Assembly (NCBI RefSeq): GCF_014218805.1
Contig: NZ_JACJUV010000001.1
Span: 3,174,501 to 3,238,500, forward strand
Direction of reading: 5' to 3'
Source: Teredinibacter franksiae
GTDB lineage: Bacteria; Pseudomonadota; Gammaproteobacteria; Pseudomonadales; Cellvibrionaceae
Length of the DNA: 64,000 nucleotides
Shown here: piece after piece, positions 34,578 through 44,183 of the stretch
Layout: every line of letters starts with the position of its first letter
How positions within the stretch are numbered: the first letter of the stretch is position 1
Notes under the pieces: model-generated
The model's input: the letters and a program-made list of their open reading frames with translations, nothing else
Databases searched by the model: none
What the model was told of the DNA's origin: nothing
Position numbers and translations under genes: made by a program

Positions 34578-37500
34578 TATGTTAATCTCAAATTTTACTA
34601 AAAGTGTTCGCTCCGGTGTCAATTCCTGTCTGGAGGGCGTTGAATACATTAGCTCTAAATCTGCGTAGGTAAATTCTGTATCTAAGAGGTTTTTAGCTAA
34701 CAGTGTCACCTTGCCGAGCCTATTGGGTAGATTAGCTTGAATTGAAGCATCAATAATATTCAGTCGTTCACTAAAATCCTCCGAGTCAATGAATAGATCA
34801 GGAATGGATTCTGTAGAATATTGCTGGTTGATATGTTTCCCCTCTATTTTTATAAATGAATGTCTCGTTAGCTGATAGCTTAACCCGATATTAAGTGAAT
34901 TGTTTTGAAGGGTTAATGGGAAAAGTGGAAGTGGCTCATTTGAAATTTGATCTCTATCGACTTCTTCCGTTGAAAGTTTGATATGCGTGCTCAGCTTTTC
35001 TGTAAGTAGATAGTCAAAATGTGCGCTCACTAGATCATATTGCATATCGCTATCTACAAATTGTAGTCCAGTATTATTGGGTAGCGTTATGTTCTGCTTT
35101 AGAATGTCTAGGCCAATTTTAGCTCTATCGGATGCGGCTATATTGACGCCGAGGGTTTTATTTGACGATGTTGTGCCGACGTCAAAATGATCGTAAACCT
35201 GTGCAGCGCCGGCGATATGTGTAGAATTTAGGCTTCCGCTAATTTTGGGGACCATTGAAATGGTTGTAAAATAAGCCGTTCGTAATTTTATTTTAGGCGT
35301 TATATCCCATGCCACGCCCATTTTTGGGTATATTGTCTTGTCATTTTTATTTTCGATTGGTTGACCATCTACGCCAACCTGTACAGCGTGCTCGGCACTA
35401 TTGTGTTCTGCACCTAGGGTGACAATAAGAGAATTGTTTAGCGCTGTAATATCTGAATAGAGGTAGGCTTGTTCAAGGCTGTTTTTGCTGCTGGTTTCAG
35501 CTGAATCAAGAGCATCGAACTCTACATAATAGAGGGAGCTGGCACCTGTACTTTTAGACTCTGAGCTTTTTAACCCTCCCGATAAAGTCGTATGGCGGAA
35601 TTCATGCACCAGCTGTAATTCATACTGGCTAGAATTGATTTTCTCATCATTAGAAATTTCGATCGTTAGACCTGGAAGGGCAAGCGTGTCTTCCGCAACG
35701 TTAGATTCATCTTTGTCGGTAACATTTAGAACTAAATATGTGCCTGAATCGGATTGGTATTTCATACTGACACGTTGGGTCTCGCTCTCACCCACTACTC
35801 GGCTAGTGGTAGAGTGGGTGTTAGCCCCAAATTCTGTCGTTAAATCACCAATGTTATCGTCTCTCTGCCCCAGTTCCGCTTGAAAGCCAAGGTTTTGTGT
35901 TGGTTGCCACTGCACAAACGCATTGGATATTTTATAATCCACATCGTTATTTTCGCGATAACCGTCCGATTTATATCGGTATTGCCCAAGCGAAAAAGCC
36001 AGCGTCTCTCTGTTGCCATTTACCGCAACATCGTACGCCCCTGTTCCCTGTGTTCCGCCCAGTACTTTAGCCTGCAGGCCGAAACCTTCATCTAGGTACA
36101 TGGAGTTGTATTCGTTGGCCCCCAAGTCTGCTGGGCCTGCACCTTCCGTTATTACCATTCCCGATTCGCTTAAGCCCAGCGGAAGCGGCACCGCGCCCAA
36201 AGGCTGGTGAATGGTTGCCTGCAATCGCTCTGAGGAGCGCAACAATTCGCGGTGATAATCGTTGGCGTATACTTCTGCCAAGAGTCTGTGGCCTGCGTGT
36301 TCGCCCGGTGCTTGCTGCACGGCCTCTGCCCCCAGCTGAATGGCCTGTTGCTCAAAGCCAAGGGCCTTTAATGCGCGGCCCTGGCTGGAAGTTCTAGCGG
36401 CATCGTCTTTGTCTAATAACAGCCTTGAGCGATACACGGCCCGCCCATCATTTAACGCTCGGCTCTTATTGTAATTATGTTGAGATTCAATGAGTTGATT
36501 GTTCGCTTGTTGTTCCAGTGCTTGATAAAACCAAGGCGTAGGGTCATTCGGGTCTAGTATTTTTGCCAGCTCAAATTGTTCCTTGGCTTTTTCGCCCTTG
36601 TTCTGCGCGGCAAACGCTTTGCCCAAATAACTGCGATACAAGCTGTTGCTCGGGTCTAAGGTTACCGCTAGCTCAATGCCTGCTCTACCTTCTTGAAGTT
36701 TATTCAAACGAATGTGCGTTAGGCCCAGCACAAAGTGCGTAAGGGGAACATTGGGGTTGTTGGTTACCGATTTTTGTAATATTGCCCGTGCTTTGCGATT
36801 GCTGTTGTTTTGCAGGGCTATTAGGGCGCGTAGGCTATCGGCATAGGGTGCGTAGAGAGGGTTGGTTTTGGTCTTGGCTAAAGTGTCGGACGCCAGCCGA
36901 CTTTTACCTAAGCTTAAGGCGAGTTCCGCTATTCGGGTATTGGTGACAACATTGGCGTTTAGTCGCTGTGCTATTTGCGCAGCCGCTAGCGCTTGTTCAA
37001 GTTGAAAATTTGCTTGTAGTGCATAGCTGTGAACTAGCTGAGCGTTAATACTTTCGGGGTGTTGCTTCACTAGGTTGTGAGTTTTTTCTAGGGCGAGGCC
37101 CGCTTTGCCATCTAATAAATACATAAAAGCGCTATTGGCCAAGGCATCGGCCGATGCCTTGTTTTGAGCGAGTGCCTGTTGGTTTTTAATACGCGCGTCC
37201 GTCAGGCGGCCACGGAACAGGGCCAGAGTGGTGTAGGCGTTTAAGGCATTTAGGTCACTTTTTAGCGCGCTCGCATCAAGCAGCGATAAAGCCTTGCCAA
37301 TGGCCCCGGTGTTAATGGCTTGCTGAATGTCTTGCGCGAGTTGGTCGCTGGGTACATACAGGGGCGGTGCATATAAAGTCCATGCAGCCGTTTCCCTCAG
37401 GTTAATGGAAATGGCCTTCGTTGGCGCCTCGTTGGGTAGTGCAGAGCTTTGCTGCAGCGCTTGCAGGCGGATCTTGCCCTGCGCGTTGCTGGCGAGTACC

Positions 37501-37958
37501 TGCCCTTCAAAAACAGTGACGGTATCGCCGTTGTCGTTGTGGCTCACTATAAATTCTGTGCCTTCTACCGCCGCGTTCATATACGGTGCTTTAACCGTAA
37601 ATTTTTTGGGGGTACGCGACAAAAAGTGTGCGGCTCCGTTAAGCACTTCAACCCAGAAAGATTCCTTGGGGGGCAGAAACTTAATAATAGAGCCTTCGTT
37701 TATGCGTACCAGGCTGTCATTTTCTAATCTTAAGGCTGCGCGGAATTCTGTGACACGCAGGGTGTCGCCGTAGCAGAAGGTGGCGCCAGGGGTTACGCCT
37801 ACCCATTCGCTTTCGCCACCGCGTTTAACGCTGCCGTTGCCCTCTAGGCTTTCGAGTTTTGCTGCCCAGCTGCTGCAGTTTCCGGTTTGTGCGCTGGCAT
37901 GTGCCGAAAACACAATAAGCATTGCAATGAATAGTTGGACGGTTGATAGCGGCTTCAT
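34575..37958 (-). CDS. FecR-domain, TPR and outer-membrane beta-barrel fusion protein
   Basis: 1127 aa. A signal peptide (cleavage after ASA) precedes a FecR-like domain at about residues 45-160 (GDTLRVTEFRAALRLENDSLVRI, AAVEGTEFIVSH). About eight TPR-type helix pairs follow at ~215-560 (FVLGLTHIRLNKLQEGRAG, YRSYLGKAFAAQNKGEKAK). The C-terminal half (~600-1127) is made of alternating beta-strands like a TonB-dependent receptor barrel (YELQLVHEFRHTTLSGGL, LLAKNLLDTEFTYADLEL, ending in LLVKFEINI), but without a plug domain. It is 69 bp from, and in the same direction as, the CHASE2 cyclase. Probably an envelope sensor or scaffold; ligand unknown. Confidence 0.8.
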   Translation of the reverse strand: MKPLSTVQLFIAMLIVFSAHASAQTGNCSSWAAKLESLEGNGSVKRGGESEWVGVTPGATFCYGDTLRVTEFRAALRLENDSLVRINEGSIIKFLPPKESFWVEVLNGAAHFLSRTPKKFTVKAPYMNAAVEGTEFIVSHNDNGDTVTVFEGQVLASNAQGKIRLQALQQSSALPNEAPTKAISINLRETAAWTLYAPPLYVPSDQLAQDIQQAINTGAIGKALSLLDASALKSDLNALNAYTTLALFRGRLTDARIKNQQALAQNKASADALANSAFMYLLDGKAGLALEKTHNLVKQHPESINAQLVHSYALQANFQLEQALAAAQIAQRLNANVVTNTRIAELALSLGKSRLASDTLAKTKTNPLYAPYADSLRALIALQNNSNRKARAILQKSVTNNPNVPLTHFVLGLTHIRLNKLQEGRAGIELAVTLDPSNSLYRSYLGKAFAAQNKGEKAKEQFELAKILDPNDPTPWFYQALEQQANNQLIESQHNYNKSRALNDGRAVYRSRLLLDKDDAARTSSQGRALKALGFEQQAIQLGAEAVQQAPGEHAGHRLLAEVYANDYHRELLRSSERLQATIHQPLGAVPLPLGLSESGMVITEGAGPADLGANEYNSMYLDEGFGLQAKVLGGTQGTGAYDVAVNGNRETLAFSLGQYRYKSDGYRENNDVDYKISNAFVQWQPTQNLGFQAELGQRDDNIGDLTTEFGANTHSTTSRVVGESETQRVSMKYQSDSGTYLVLNVTDKDESNVAEDTLALPGLTIEISNDEKINSSQYELQLVHEFRHTTLSGGLKSSESKSTGASSLYYVEFDALDSAETSSKNSLEQAYLYSDITALNNSLIVTLGAEHNSAEHAVQVGVDGQPIENKNDKTIYPKMGVAWDITPKIKLRTAYFTTISMVPKISGSLNSTHIAGAAQVYDHFDVGTTSSNKTLGVNIAASDRAKIGLDILKQNITLPNNTGLQFVDSDMQYDLVSAHFDYLLTEKLSTHIKLSTEEVDRDQISNEPLPLFPLTLQNNSLNIGLSYQLTRHSFIKIEGKHINQQYSTESIPDLFIDSEDFSERLNIIDASIQANLPNRLGKVTLLAKNLLDTEFTYADLELMYSTPSRQELTPERTLLVKFEINI

Positions 37959-38027
37959 TAGCGTTCCTAGACCTTTTTATTGGTTTTAACGGCAGTAGGG
38001 TATTCGTGGCGTGCAGCCATTTAAATG

Positions 38028-40052
38028 TTAAGGAATTTCATATATGCCCACGGGCTGTTGTTTGTTCCTTAATTCAAATAAGCCATGGTAGCGCATTTTA
38101 TCTTTGTCGAGCAGTGTTGCGAAAGCGTCGCTGCAGAGAATTTGCGAGTTTAGCTTGCGGTTCAGCTGCTCAATTCGCGAGGTGGTGTTAACTATGTCGC
38201 CTACCGGAGAGTATTCGAAATGATTTCTGCCGCCTAGATGCCCAATAGAAAATTCACCGCAATGCAGTGCAATGGATGTGGGAAAGCTGATGGTGCTTTT
38301 ATCGTCGGGGTCATTGTTCGTTGCTGATTGCAATTCCTGGATAATTTCTTGGGCTGTTTTTAGTGCTGTTTGGCAAATTTTTGCGCTGAGGGTGTCGCTG
38401 GTCCAGACGGCCAGTAGGCTGTCGCCCACAATATTGGATATGGCACCGCCGTGTTTGTTAACAATATCAATAATATTGCCGTAGTAAGTATTGAGTTGCT
38501 GGTGCAGCTCAGTGGGGCTGAATTGCTCGGAGAGGGAGGTGTAGCCATGAATGTCGGTCATGAGGCACACACCCTGTACCAGCTGGTGACGCGACTCCAG
38601 TGAGCTTACGTTGTAGCTTAGGGCTTCGGCGATTTCTTTTGGTAGGTAGTTGGCTAGGGCTAATTCAACGTTCTTCTCACGCACCCTTTGGATGTTCAGT
38701 TTTAAATACAGCCCTGCCCCAAAGCTCATTGCCGTTAGCAGGAGGGGGGCTAATAGTGGCAGCCAAAGGTTATGTTTAAAGAGCGCCACCGCTAAGCAAA
38801 GATACAGCGCGTAGGCCGAAAAATTGGCCAATACGGTATAGCGTAGGCTGAGCTTCCATAGGGTAATAAGCGGTAGGAGTGTAAATAGCCATAAAACTAA
38901 TAATTGAACAGCGGGGTGCAATGGCTGGATACCGCTGTTGTGTAATAAATTGGCAAAAACGGTGGCGGATATTTCCACACCGCTAATCTCTAGTCCGTCC
39001 GCGCTGGTAAATACTGTGCGGTATGAATCGTACTGTTCTGTTTGCCCGGATTCTGCAAAACCAATATACACGACCGCATTGCGTATTTTTTCCTGCAGAG
39101 GGTGGGCTTGGTTATTGAGTAGGGTATCTATAGGAATGATTTGCAGGCTATTGGGTGGCCCGTAGTAATTAATATAGTGCGCACGGTTCTGGGTGGTTTG
39201 GTGTACCAACGCCCTTAACTCGGCGCTACTTTTTGGCTTTGCCAGTTGCTCGAGCAGCTGTTTTCGAAAGGTTTGGTTGGCCTCTAGCTCCCAACGTAGC
39301 AGCCGTACGTAATCATTGATATTGTCTTTTTGGGGCGCGTGGCTCAGGGTATGGGAGCCACCAGCGGACTTTACTTTACCGGCTAGCTCGTTTAACAGGT
39401 GGTAGTGATACACCCATAGGCTGAGTAGCGGTTGTGTGAGTTCGGCGCCATTGCTAGCTTCGCGGATCAGTTCTGTTTTGACCACCTGCGCTGGAAATTT
39501 AGGCAGGGTGAAGCTGGCATCACCCACGGCGGCTTTCAGTAGTGGCTCGGGTGCTTGTATTTCTTGCTCAATATCCAGGGCGCTGTGTTCGCCTTTTACT
39601 CGGCTGCGTTTTAAATATTTGAACAGAATGACTTCGCCATGGTTTTCTATGGCTTTGGCAAGCATGCTGTCTTGTTGGGGCCTTGGTTCTAAAAACGAAA
39701 TGTCGAATACAACCGTTTTTGCGCCCAGTTGCGCGAGTCGATTGAGTAGCTTGGCATAGCTTTCTCGTGACCAGCGAATAAGTTGTTCCGGGTTGCCCAA
39801 GTTGCGGGAAGATCCACGGTCGATGGTAACCACCACCACTTGCTCTGATACCGGTTGGGCACCTCTCAGCTTAAATAGCCACTGCAAACCGGTAACCTGC
39901 TCGCTATTATTCAGTGCTGTGGTGGTGGCCATTAGCAGCGGCAGGCACATCATTATGAGGATGATTACTGCGCCGCCTCGGCCGAGTAAGTTAAGCTCTT
40001 GGAAATATTCCCCAAATGGCCCATTCGAATCTTTATGTGGCGAGAAAAGCAT
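38028..40052 (-). CDS. CHASE2-sensor adenylate/guanylate cyclase
   Basis: 674 aa from ATG 40052 (a TTG at 40109 could add 19). An N-terminal membrane helix is followed by a periplasmic CHASE2 domain (~residues 60-345: VVVVTIDRGSSRNLG, AKTVVFDISFLEPRPQQD, NAVVYIGFAESGQTEQYD). Three membrane helices follow (~365-445), then a class III cyclase domain with metal Asp in LMTDIHGYTSLSE, VGDSLLAVW, and FEYSPVGDIVNTTSRIE. Produces cAMP or cGMP in response to an envelope signal. Upstream neighbour of the FecR-barrel gene and divergent from a Crp/Fnr gene, suggesting one circuit. Confidence 0.92.
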   Translation of the reverse strand: MLFSPHKDSNGPFGEYFQELNLLGRGGAVIILIMMCLPLLMATTTALNNSEQVTGLQWLFKLRGAQPVSEQVVVVTIDRGSSRNLGNPEQLIRWSRESYAKLLNRLAQLGAKTVVFDISFLEPRPQQDSMLAKAIENHGEVILFKYLKRSRVKGEHSALDIEQEIQAPEPLLKAAVGDASFTLPKFPAQVVKTELIREASNGAELTQPLLSLWVYHYHLLNELAGKVKSAGGSHTLSHAPQKDNINDYVRLLRWELEANQTFRKQLLEQLAKPKSSAELRALVHQTTQNRAHYINYYGPPNSLQIIPIDTLLNNQAHPLQEKIRNAVVYIGFAESGQTEQYDSYRTVFTSADGLEISGVEISATVFANLLHNSGIQPLHPAVQLLVLWLFTLLPLITLWKLSLRYTVLANFSAYALYLCLAVALFKHNLWLPLLAPLLLTAMSFGAGLYLKLNIQRVREKNVELALANYLPKEIAEALSYNVSSLESRHQLVQGVCLMTDIHGYTSLSEQFSPTELHQQLNTYYGNIIDIVNKHGGAISNIVGDSLLAVWTSDTLSAKICQTALKTAQEIIQELQSATNNDPDDKSTISFPTSIALHCGEFSIGHLGGRNHFEYSPVGDIVNTTSRIEQLNRKLNSQILCSDAFATLLDKDKMRYHGLFELRNKQQPVGIYEIP

Positions 40053-40129
40053 AATGGTGATGTTTGGTGTCAGGCCGCTATAGTTGTGGGTATCATACAC
40101 GCCTACCAATTGTTCAGCGAAACGAGCCC

Positions 40130-40768
40130 ATGTTAGAAACCGTCAATCTGTTTAAAGAGGTACCGCCTCATTACCTCACAGAGCTGGAAAAGCTCAGTTC
40201 TACACGCAAATACCCAAAAAATACCATTTTGGTGACAGAAGGCGATGAATCCAATCACTTATACATTATTCGCCAGGGTACGGTGAGCGTATATTTAAGT
40301 GACAATGAAGGGCGGCAGGTAATTCTTAATTACATGCAGGAAGGTGAGTATTTTGGCGAACTCTCGCTAATGGATGGCAAGGTGCGTTCAGCATCGGTGA
40401 TGACGGTGGCACCCTGCGAGCTAACCGTTATCTCTCGTTCCAGCTTTCAGGAACTGTTAAATAATAACCATGACTTTTCCTTGGTAATGAACCGCGAGTT
40501 AACTCGGCGTGTTAGAGAGCTTACAGAAAGCGTGCGAGATCTCGCTTTGCTCGATGTGTACGGACGTGTGAGTCATACGCTGGAAAAGTTGGCGGATGAC
40601 AAACAGCAAATTCATAACCCCAAGGTCACGCATCAAGATATTGCCAATATGGTCGGCTCTTCGAGAGAGATGGTGAGTCGCATAATGAAGCAGTTAATTA
40701 TTGGTGAGTATATTGAGCAGCATTCAGGCTGTATCGAATTAAAGAAAAAACTACCGCGCAACTGGTAG
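40130..40768 (+). CDS. Crp/Fnr-family transcriptional regulator
   Basis: 212 aa. An N-terminal cyclic-nucleotide-binding domain (FGELSLMDGKVRSASVMTV, the phosphate-binding cassette, near residue 78) and a C-terminal winged helix (THQDIANMVGSSREMVSRIMKQL near 165). ATG 40130 starts the domain; the upstream extension is spurious. No Fnr-type N-terminal cysteine cluster. It starts 77 bp from the divergent cyclase gene, so cAMP/cGMP made by that enzyme is the likely effector (inference). Confidence 0.93.
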   Translation: MLETVNLFKEVPPHYLTELEKLSSTRKYPKNTILVTEGDESNHLYIIRQGTVSVYLSDNEGRQVILNYMQEGEYFGELSLMDGKVRSASVMTVAPCELTVISRSSFQELLNNNHDFSLVMNRELTRRVRELTESVRDLALLDVYGRVSHTLEKLADDKQQIHNPKVTHQDIANMVGSSREMVSRIMKQLIIGEYIEQHSGCIELKKKLPRNW

Positions 40769-40776
40769 TTTTTTTG
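40745..40776 (+). terminator. terminator overlapping the crp-like stop codon
   Basis: AAAAACTACC / GGTAGTTTTT stem with loop GCGCAACT and a T-run; the 3' arm contains the TAG stop. Confidence 0.85.
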
Positions 40777-41334
40777 TTTATACCGCGTTGCTGCTGGTCT
40801 TTAATAGTGGTGCGCTTAACCTGCTTTTTACTTCGCAAACGTGTTTAAGTGCCTTTTTCAAAATTGGGCAATGGCTTTTCGCCCGGTAGTAACGGCTTGA
40901 CCTGAAAAGCCTCAAGACTATGGGTGTTTGCCTGATACAAAGCTTTTTACAACGATGTTGACGGTGATACCCCTTATTAATGCTGTATCAGGTATTCGGG
41001 CTGTTAGTTTGTGGGCGAAGGCATTGTCTCACCGGCCGAAGAGGGGGGGTAGCGATCAGGCGCTTTTTAGTTATGGCGTAAATTTAGGACAAGCGGTGTT
41101 AAGTAGCGGTTTTTTGTAGGGGGGTGATTTTGGTGCCATTTGTCGGAGTGGCAGTGCTGAAGTTAGTTTTATCGTCAATAAGTGGGCATAATGAACGGTC
41201 TAGTGTTCGTGTGGCCCAAAGTAAGGTTAAACATAAAAAAAATAATGTTTAACTTGGTGGATGCCTTCGCGCTTGCCGATCACCTCAGTAATTCGTATCG
41301 AATAAGTACCCTACGTATTGTAAAGGATATCACT
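40777..41334. other. intergenic region, nothing recognised
   Basis: About 560 bp. A possible long in-frame extension of the next gene (to 41182) is not supported by a signal peptide or homology. No RNA gene seen. Confidence 0.5.
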
Positions 41335-43278
41335 ATGAAATTAACGTTAGGATTGTCGTGCCTAGTCGCATTGTCTTTACCTTTAATAGCCTCGTCTGCC
41401 TACTCTAGTGAATCATTAGAAGGCATGGTTGTTACGAAAGATATGCTTAGCCACAAGTACCCAGGGAAAGAGTACTCTCCTTATGCTGAGCGAGACTACC
41501 CCATTTTCCCGTTGTGGGGTGAAACGCATTTACACACTGGCTACTCCATGGATGCAGGGCTTTTTGGTGCGCGATTGGGTCACGAAGAAGCTTATAAGCT
41601 TGCCAAGGGTGAGCAAATTAAAACGTCTAATGGCCAGAAGGTTAAGCTTTCTCGCCCACTTGATTGGTTAGTTATTACCGATCACTCCGATCAGATGGGT
41701 ATGATTCAAGATGTTGTAAGTGGCGAAGCTTCTGTTATGAAGTCTGAGCAGGCGAAACGTTGGCATGAAGGTATTAAAAAAGGTGGCAATGCTGCCGCTG
41801 AAACGGCACTCAATTTAATTGAAACTTTCTCTCAGGGAAAGCTTGATCCGAACTTGATTGAAATGTATTCACCCGGCTCTAAAAAATATGATTCTATATG
41901 GGGCTACATGGTCAAAACGGCAGACGAATATAATGAGCCCGGCCGCTTTACGGCGCTTTTTGGTTTTGAGTGGACGTCTCTAGTTGAGGGCGCAAATATG
42001 CACCGCAACGTTGTATTCCGCGATAATGCCGACAAGGTGTCACAGATTGTACCCTATACCACCCAGAAGCCTTTAGGTAGTGTAGACCCGTTAGACCTCT
42101 ATGCATGGTTAGAAAACTATGAGGCAAAAACGGGAGGTAATGCGCTAACGCTAGCCCATAACGGTAACCTTTCTAACGGCATAATGTTTCCTGTAGATAA
42201 GCAATATACGGGTCGAGAGATAGACCGCAAATATGTAGAGGCACGAGCAAAGTGGGAAGTGCTCTATGAAATCACCCAGATAAAAGGCGATGGCGAAGCC
42301 CACCCTTTTCTTTCTCCAGACGATGAATTTGCCGATTATGAAACATGGGATGAAGGTAATCTGGATTTAAGTAAAGCCAAAACCGATGACATGCTGCAAT
42401 ACGAGTACGCTCGTTCAGCGTTAAAAAATGGTTTACTGTTAGAAGAAAAGTTGGGCGTTAACCCTTATAAGTTTGGTTTTGTCGGTGCAACCGATAGCCA
42501 TACCGGCATGCCAACGGCTGAAGAAGAAAACTTTATGGGTAAGCACGCGGGTTATGAAGCGTCACCCACGCGTTTGGAACACCCTTTTCAAAAAACCGAT
42601 GTAGGCGAGCGTTTTAGTTGGCAGCAAGTGGCTTCGGGCCTACAAGCGGTTTGGGCGAAGGAGAATACCCGAGAGGCAATCTTTGATGCCATGGAGCGTA
42701 AAGAAACCTACGCGACAACCGGCCCAAGAATTTCCGTACGCTTTTTCGGTGGTTGGGATTTCTCGCAAGACGATCTAAATACTCGCCAGCCTTCGTTTTT
42801 AGGCTACGAAAAAGGCGTGCCGATGGGTGGCGATTTAACCAAAGCGAAAGACAAAAAAGCGCCGTCATTTATGGTTTATGCCATTCGAGATCAGTTCAGT
42901 GCTAATTTGGATCGCATTCAAATTGTAAAAGGCTGGTCAGACGGTAAAGGTAAAGCGCACGAAAAAGTTTACGATGTGGCTTGGTCCGGTGACCGTAAAA
43001 TTAATCGAAAAGGTAAGCTTCCTGCCGTAGGCAATACCGTAGACATTGAAAACGCCAGTTGGGAAAATACCATTGGCGCTTCGGAGTTGGCGACGGTTTG
43101 GGTTGATCCCGAGTTTAATGCGGAGCAAAGCGCTTTTTATTATGCTCGAGTGCTTGAGATTCCTACCCCTCGTTGGATTGTTTACGATGCCTTCCGTTTT
43201 GACATTGAGCTTCCTGAAGGCGCAACTACAATTGGTCAAGAACGAGCATATACCTCTCCTATTTGGTATACGCCCTAG
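41335..43278 (+). CDS. DUF3604 protein, exported PHP-like metalloprotein
   Basis: 647 aa with a signal peptide (cleavage after SSAYS or so). His/Asp-rich motifs resemble PHP phosphoesterases: [16 protein letters not shown] near residue 57, [10 protein letters not shown] near 108, [13 protein letters not shown] near 270, and GATDSHTG near 383. The family is DUF3604, whose substrate is not established. AAGGAT precedes ATG 41335. It lies upstream of a PPIase and a HupE/UreJ gene, all plus strand and tightly spaced, probably one operon. Confidence 0.9.
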   Translation: MKLTLGLSCLVALSLPLIASSAYSSESLEGMVVTKDMLSHKYPGKEYSPYAERDYPIFPLWGETHLHTGYSMDAGLFGARLGHEEAYKLAKGEQIKTSNGQKVKLSRPLDWLVITDHSDQMGMIQDVVSGEASVMKSEQAKRWHEGIKKGGNAAAETALNLIETFSQGKLDPNLIEMYSPGSKKYDSIWGYMVKTADEYNEPGRFTALFGFEWTSLVEGANMHRNVVFRDNADKVSQIVPYTTQKPLGSVDPLDLYAWLENYEAKTGGNALTLAHNGNLSNGIMFPVDKQYTGREIDRKYVEARAKWEVLYEITQIKGDGEAHPFLSPDDEFADYETWDEGNLDLSKAKTDDMLQYEYARSALKNGLLLEEKLGVNPYKFGFVGATDSHTGMPTAEEENFMGKHAGYEASPTRLEHPFQKTDVGERFSWQQVASGLQAVWAKENTREAIFDAMERKETYATTGPRISVRFFGGWDFSQDDLNTRQPSFLGYEKGVPMGGDLTKAKDKKAPSFMVYAIRDQFSANLDRIQIVKGWSDGKGKAHEKVYDVAWSGDRKINRKGKLPAVGNTVDIENASWENTIGASELATVWVDPEFNAEQSAFYYARVLEIPTPRWIVYDAFRFDIELPEGATTIGQERAYTSPIWYTP

Positions 43279-43319
43279 GTCGTCATTGCTTTCTTAAAAA
43301 TATTGGAATACACCTAACT

Positions 43320-44183
43320 ATGTTTGGTTTTTCTATTAAGCGGCTCTTTAAAGAGCCGCTTTTACATTTTCTGTTTCTTGGGTTTTTGTTGTTTTTGTTT
43401 TATGACTACCGTCAGGGACAGTACACTCAAGCCCCCAACATCATTCAAGTCTCTAGTCAGCAAATTAGTCAAATATCTTCTCGTTTTACCCTTACTAAGT
43501 TGCGCCCACCCATTCAATCGGAATTGGACGCGTTGATTGAGGAGTATGTGCGAGATGAAGTTTTTTATCGTGAAGCTATAGCGATGGGGCTTGATCAAGG
43601 TGACCCTCAAGTGCGAAGTCGAATGCGCCGAAAACTCGAATTTTTCCTAGAAGACCTATTGGTGGCTGAGCCCGACGAAGAGGAATTAGAGGCGTTCTAT
43701 ACGCAGCACGCGGACACGTTTAAATACGATACTCAGTTTTCATTTCAGCAGTTCTTTATTAACCCAAAAAATCATGCAGACGCAAATAAGCAAGCTTTGG
43801 TGTTATTGCAGGGTATAAATGAGCGTGGTGCATTTGATGGGTTTGATCACACGTTACTGCCCTTTGAGTTTACGTTAATGAGCTCGCGAGAAATCGACAA
43901 TTATTTGGGTGGTGGCGTTGCTAGCCAACTAGAGCAGTTCGCGGTTAATAGTTGGCAAGGCCCCGTTATGTCCAGTTTTGGGTTGCACATAGTAAAGGTT
44001 ACCGAAAGGCAGCCGGGCGAACTACCGTCTTTCGCGTCGATTAGAGAAAAAGTGTTGCGGGATTATGAAGCGTACCACCGGGTTGAACAAAAAGAGCAAG
44101 CATATGAGGTTATGCGAAAACGCTACAAAGTCGTTGTTGACCCTATGATTTCAAATGCTGACGAGATTACTAGCCTGCGATGA
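43320..44183 (+). CDS. parvulin-type peptidyl-prolyl isomerase (PpiC/SurA-like)
   Basis: 287 aa. An N-terminal membrane anchor (LLHFLFLGFLLFLFYDY) and a central parvulin-like region (FSFQQFFINP; FDGFDHTLLPFEFTLM; SWQGPVMSSFGLHIVKVTER near residue 225). The typical GGxLGW motif is weak, with only GGGVASQLEQF present, so isomerase activity is uncertain. Helical SurA-type N-terminal part (DELIEEYVRDEVFYREA). A folding factor for envelope proteins is the best guess. Overlaps the next gene by 4 nt. Confidence 0.8.
   Translation: MFGFSIKRLFKEPLLHFLFLGFLLFLFYDYRQGQYTQAPNIIQVSSQQISQISSRFTLTKLRPPIQSELDALIEEYVRDEVFYREAIAMGLDQGDPQVRSRMRRKLEFFLEDLLVAEPDEEELEAFYTQHADTFKYDTQFSFQQFFINPKNHADANKQALVLLQGINERGAFDGFDHTLLPFEFTLMSSREIDNYLGGGVASQLEQFAVNSWQGPVMSSFGLHIVKVTERQPGELPSFASIREKVLRDYEAYHRVEQKEQAYEVMRKRYKVVVDPMISNADEITSLR
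43338..43361 (+). promoter_or_regulatory. perfect 24-nt palindrome at the start of the PPIase gene
   Basis: The arm AAGCGGCTCTTT is followed immediately by its reverse complement and then TTTACATTTT. It looks like a terminator or attenuator yet lies in codons 7-14 of the gene, about 60 bp after the DUF3604 stop. Confidence 0.5.
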
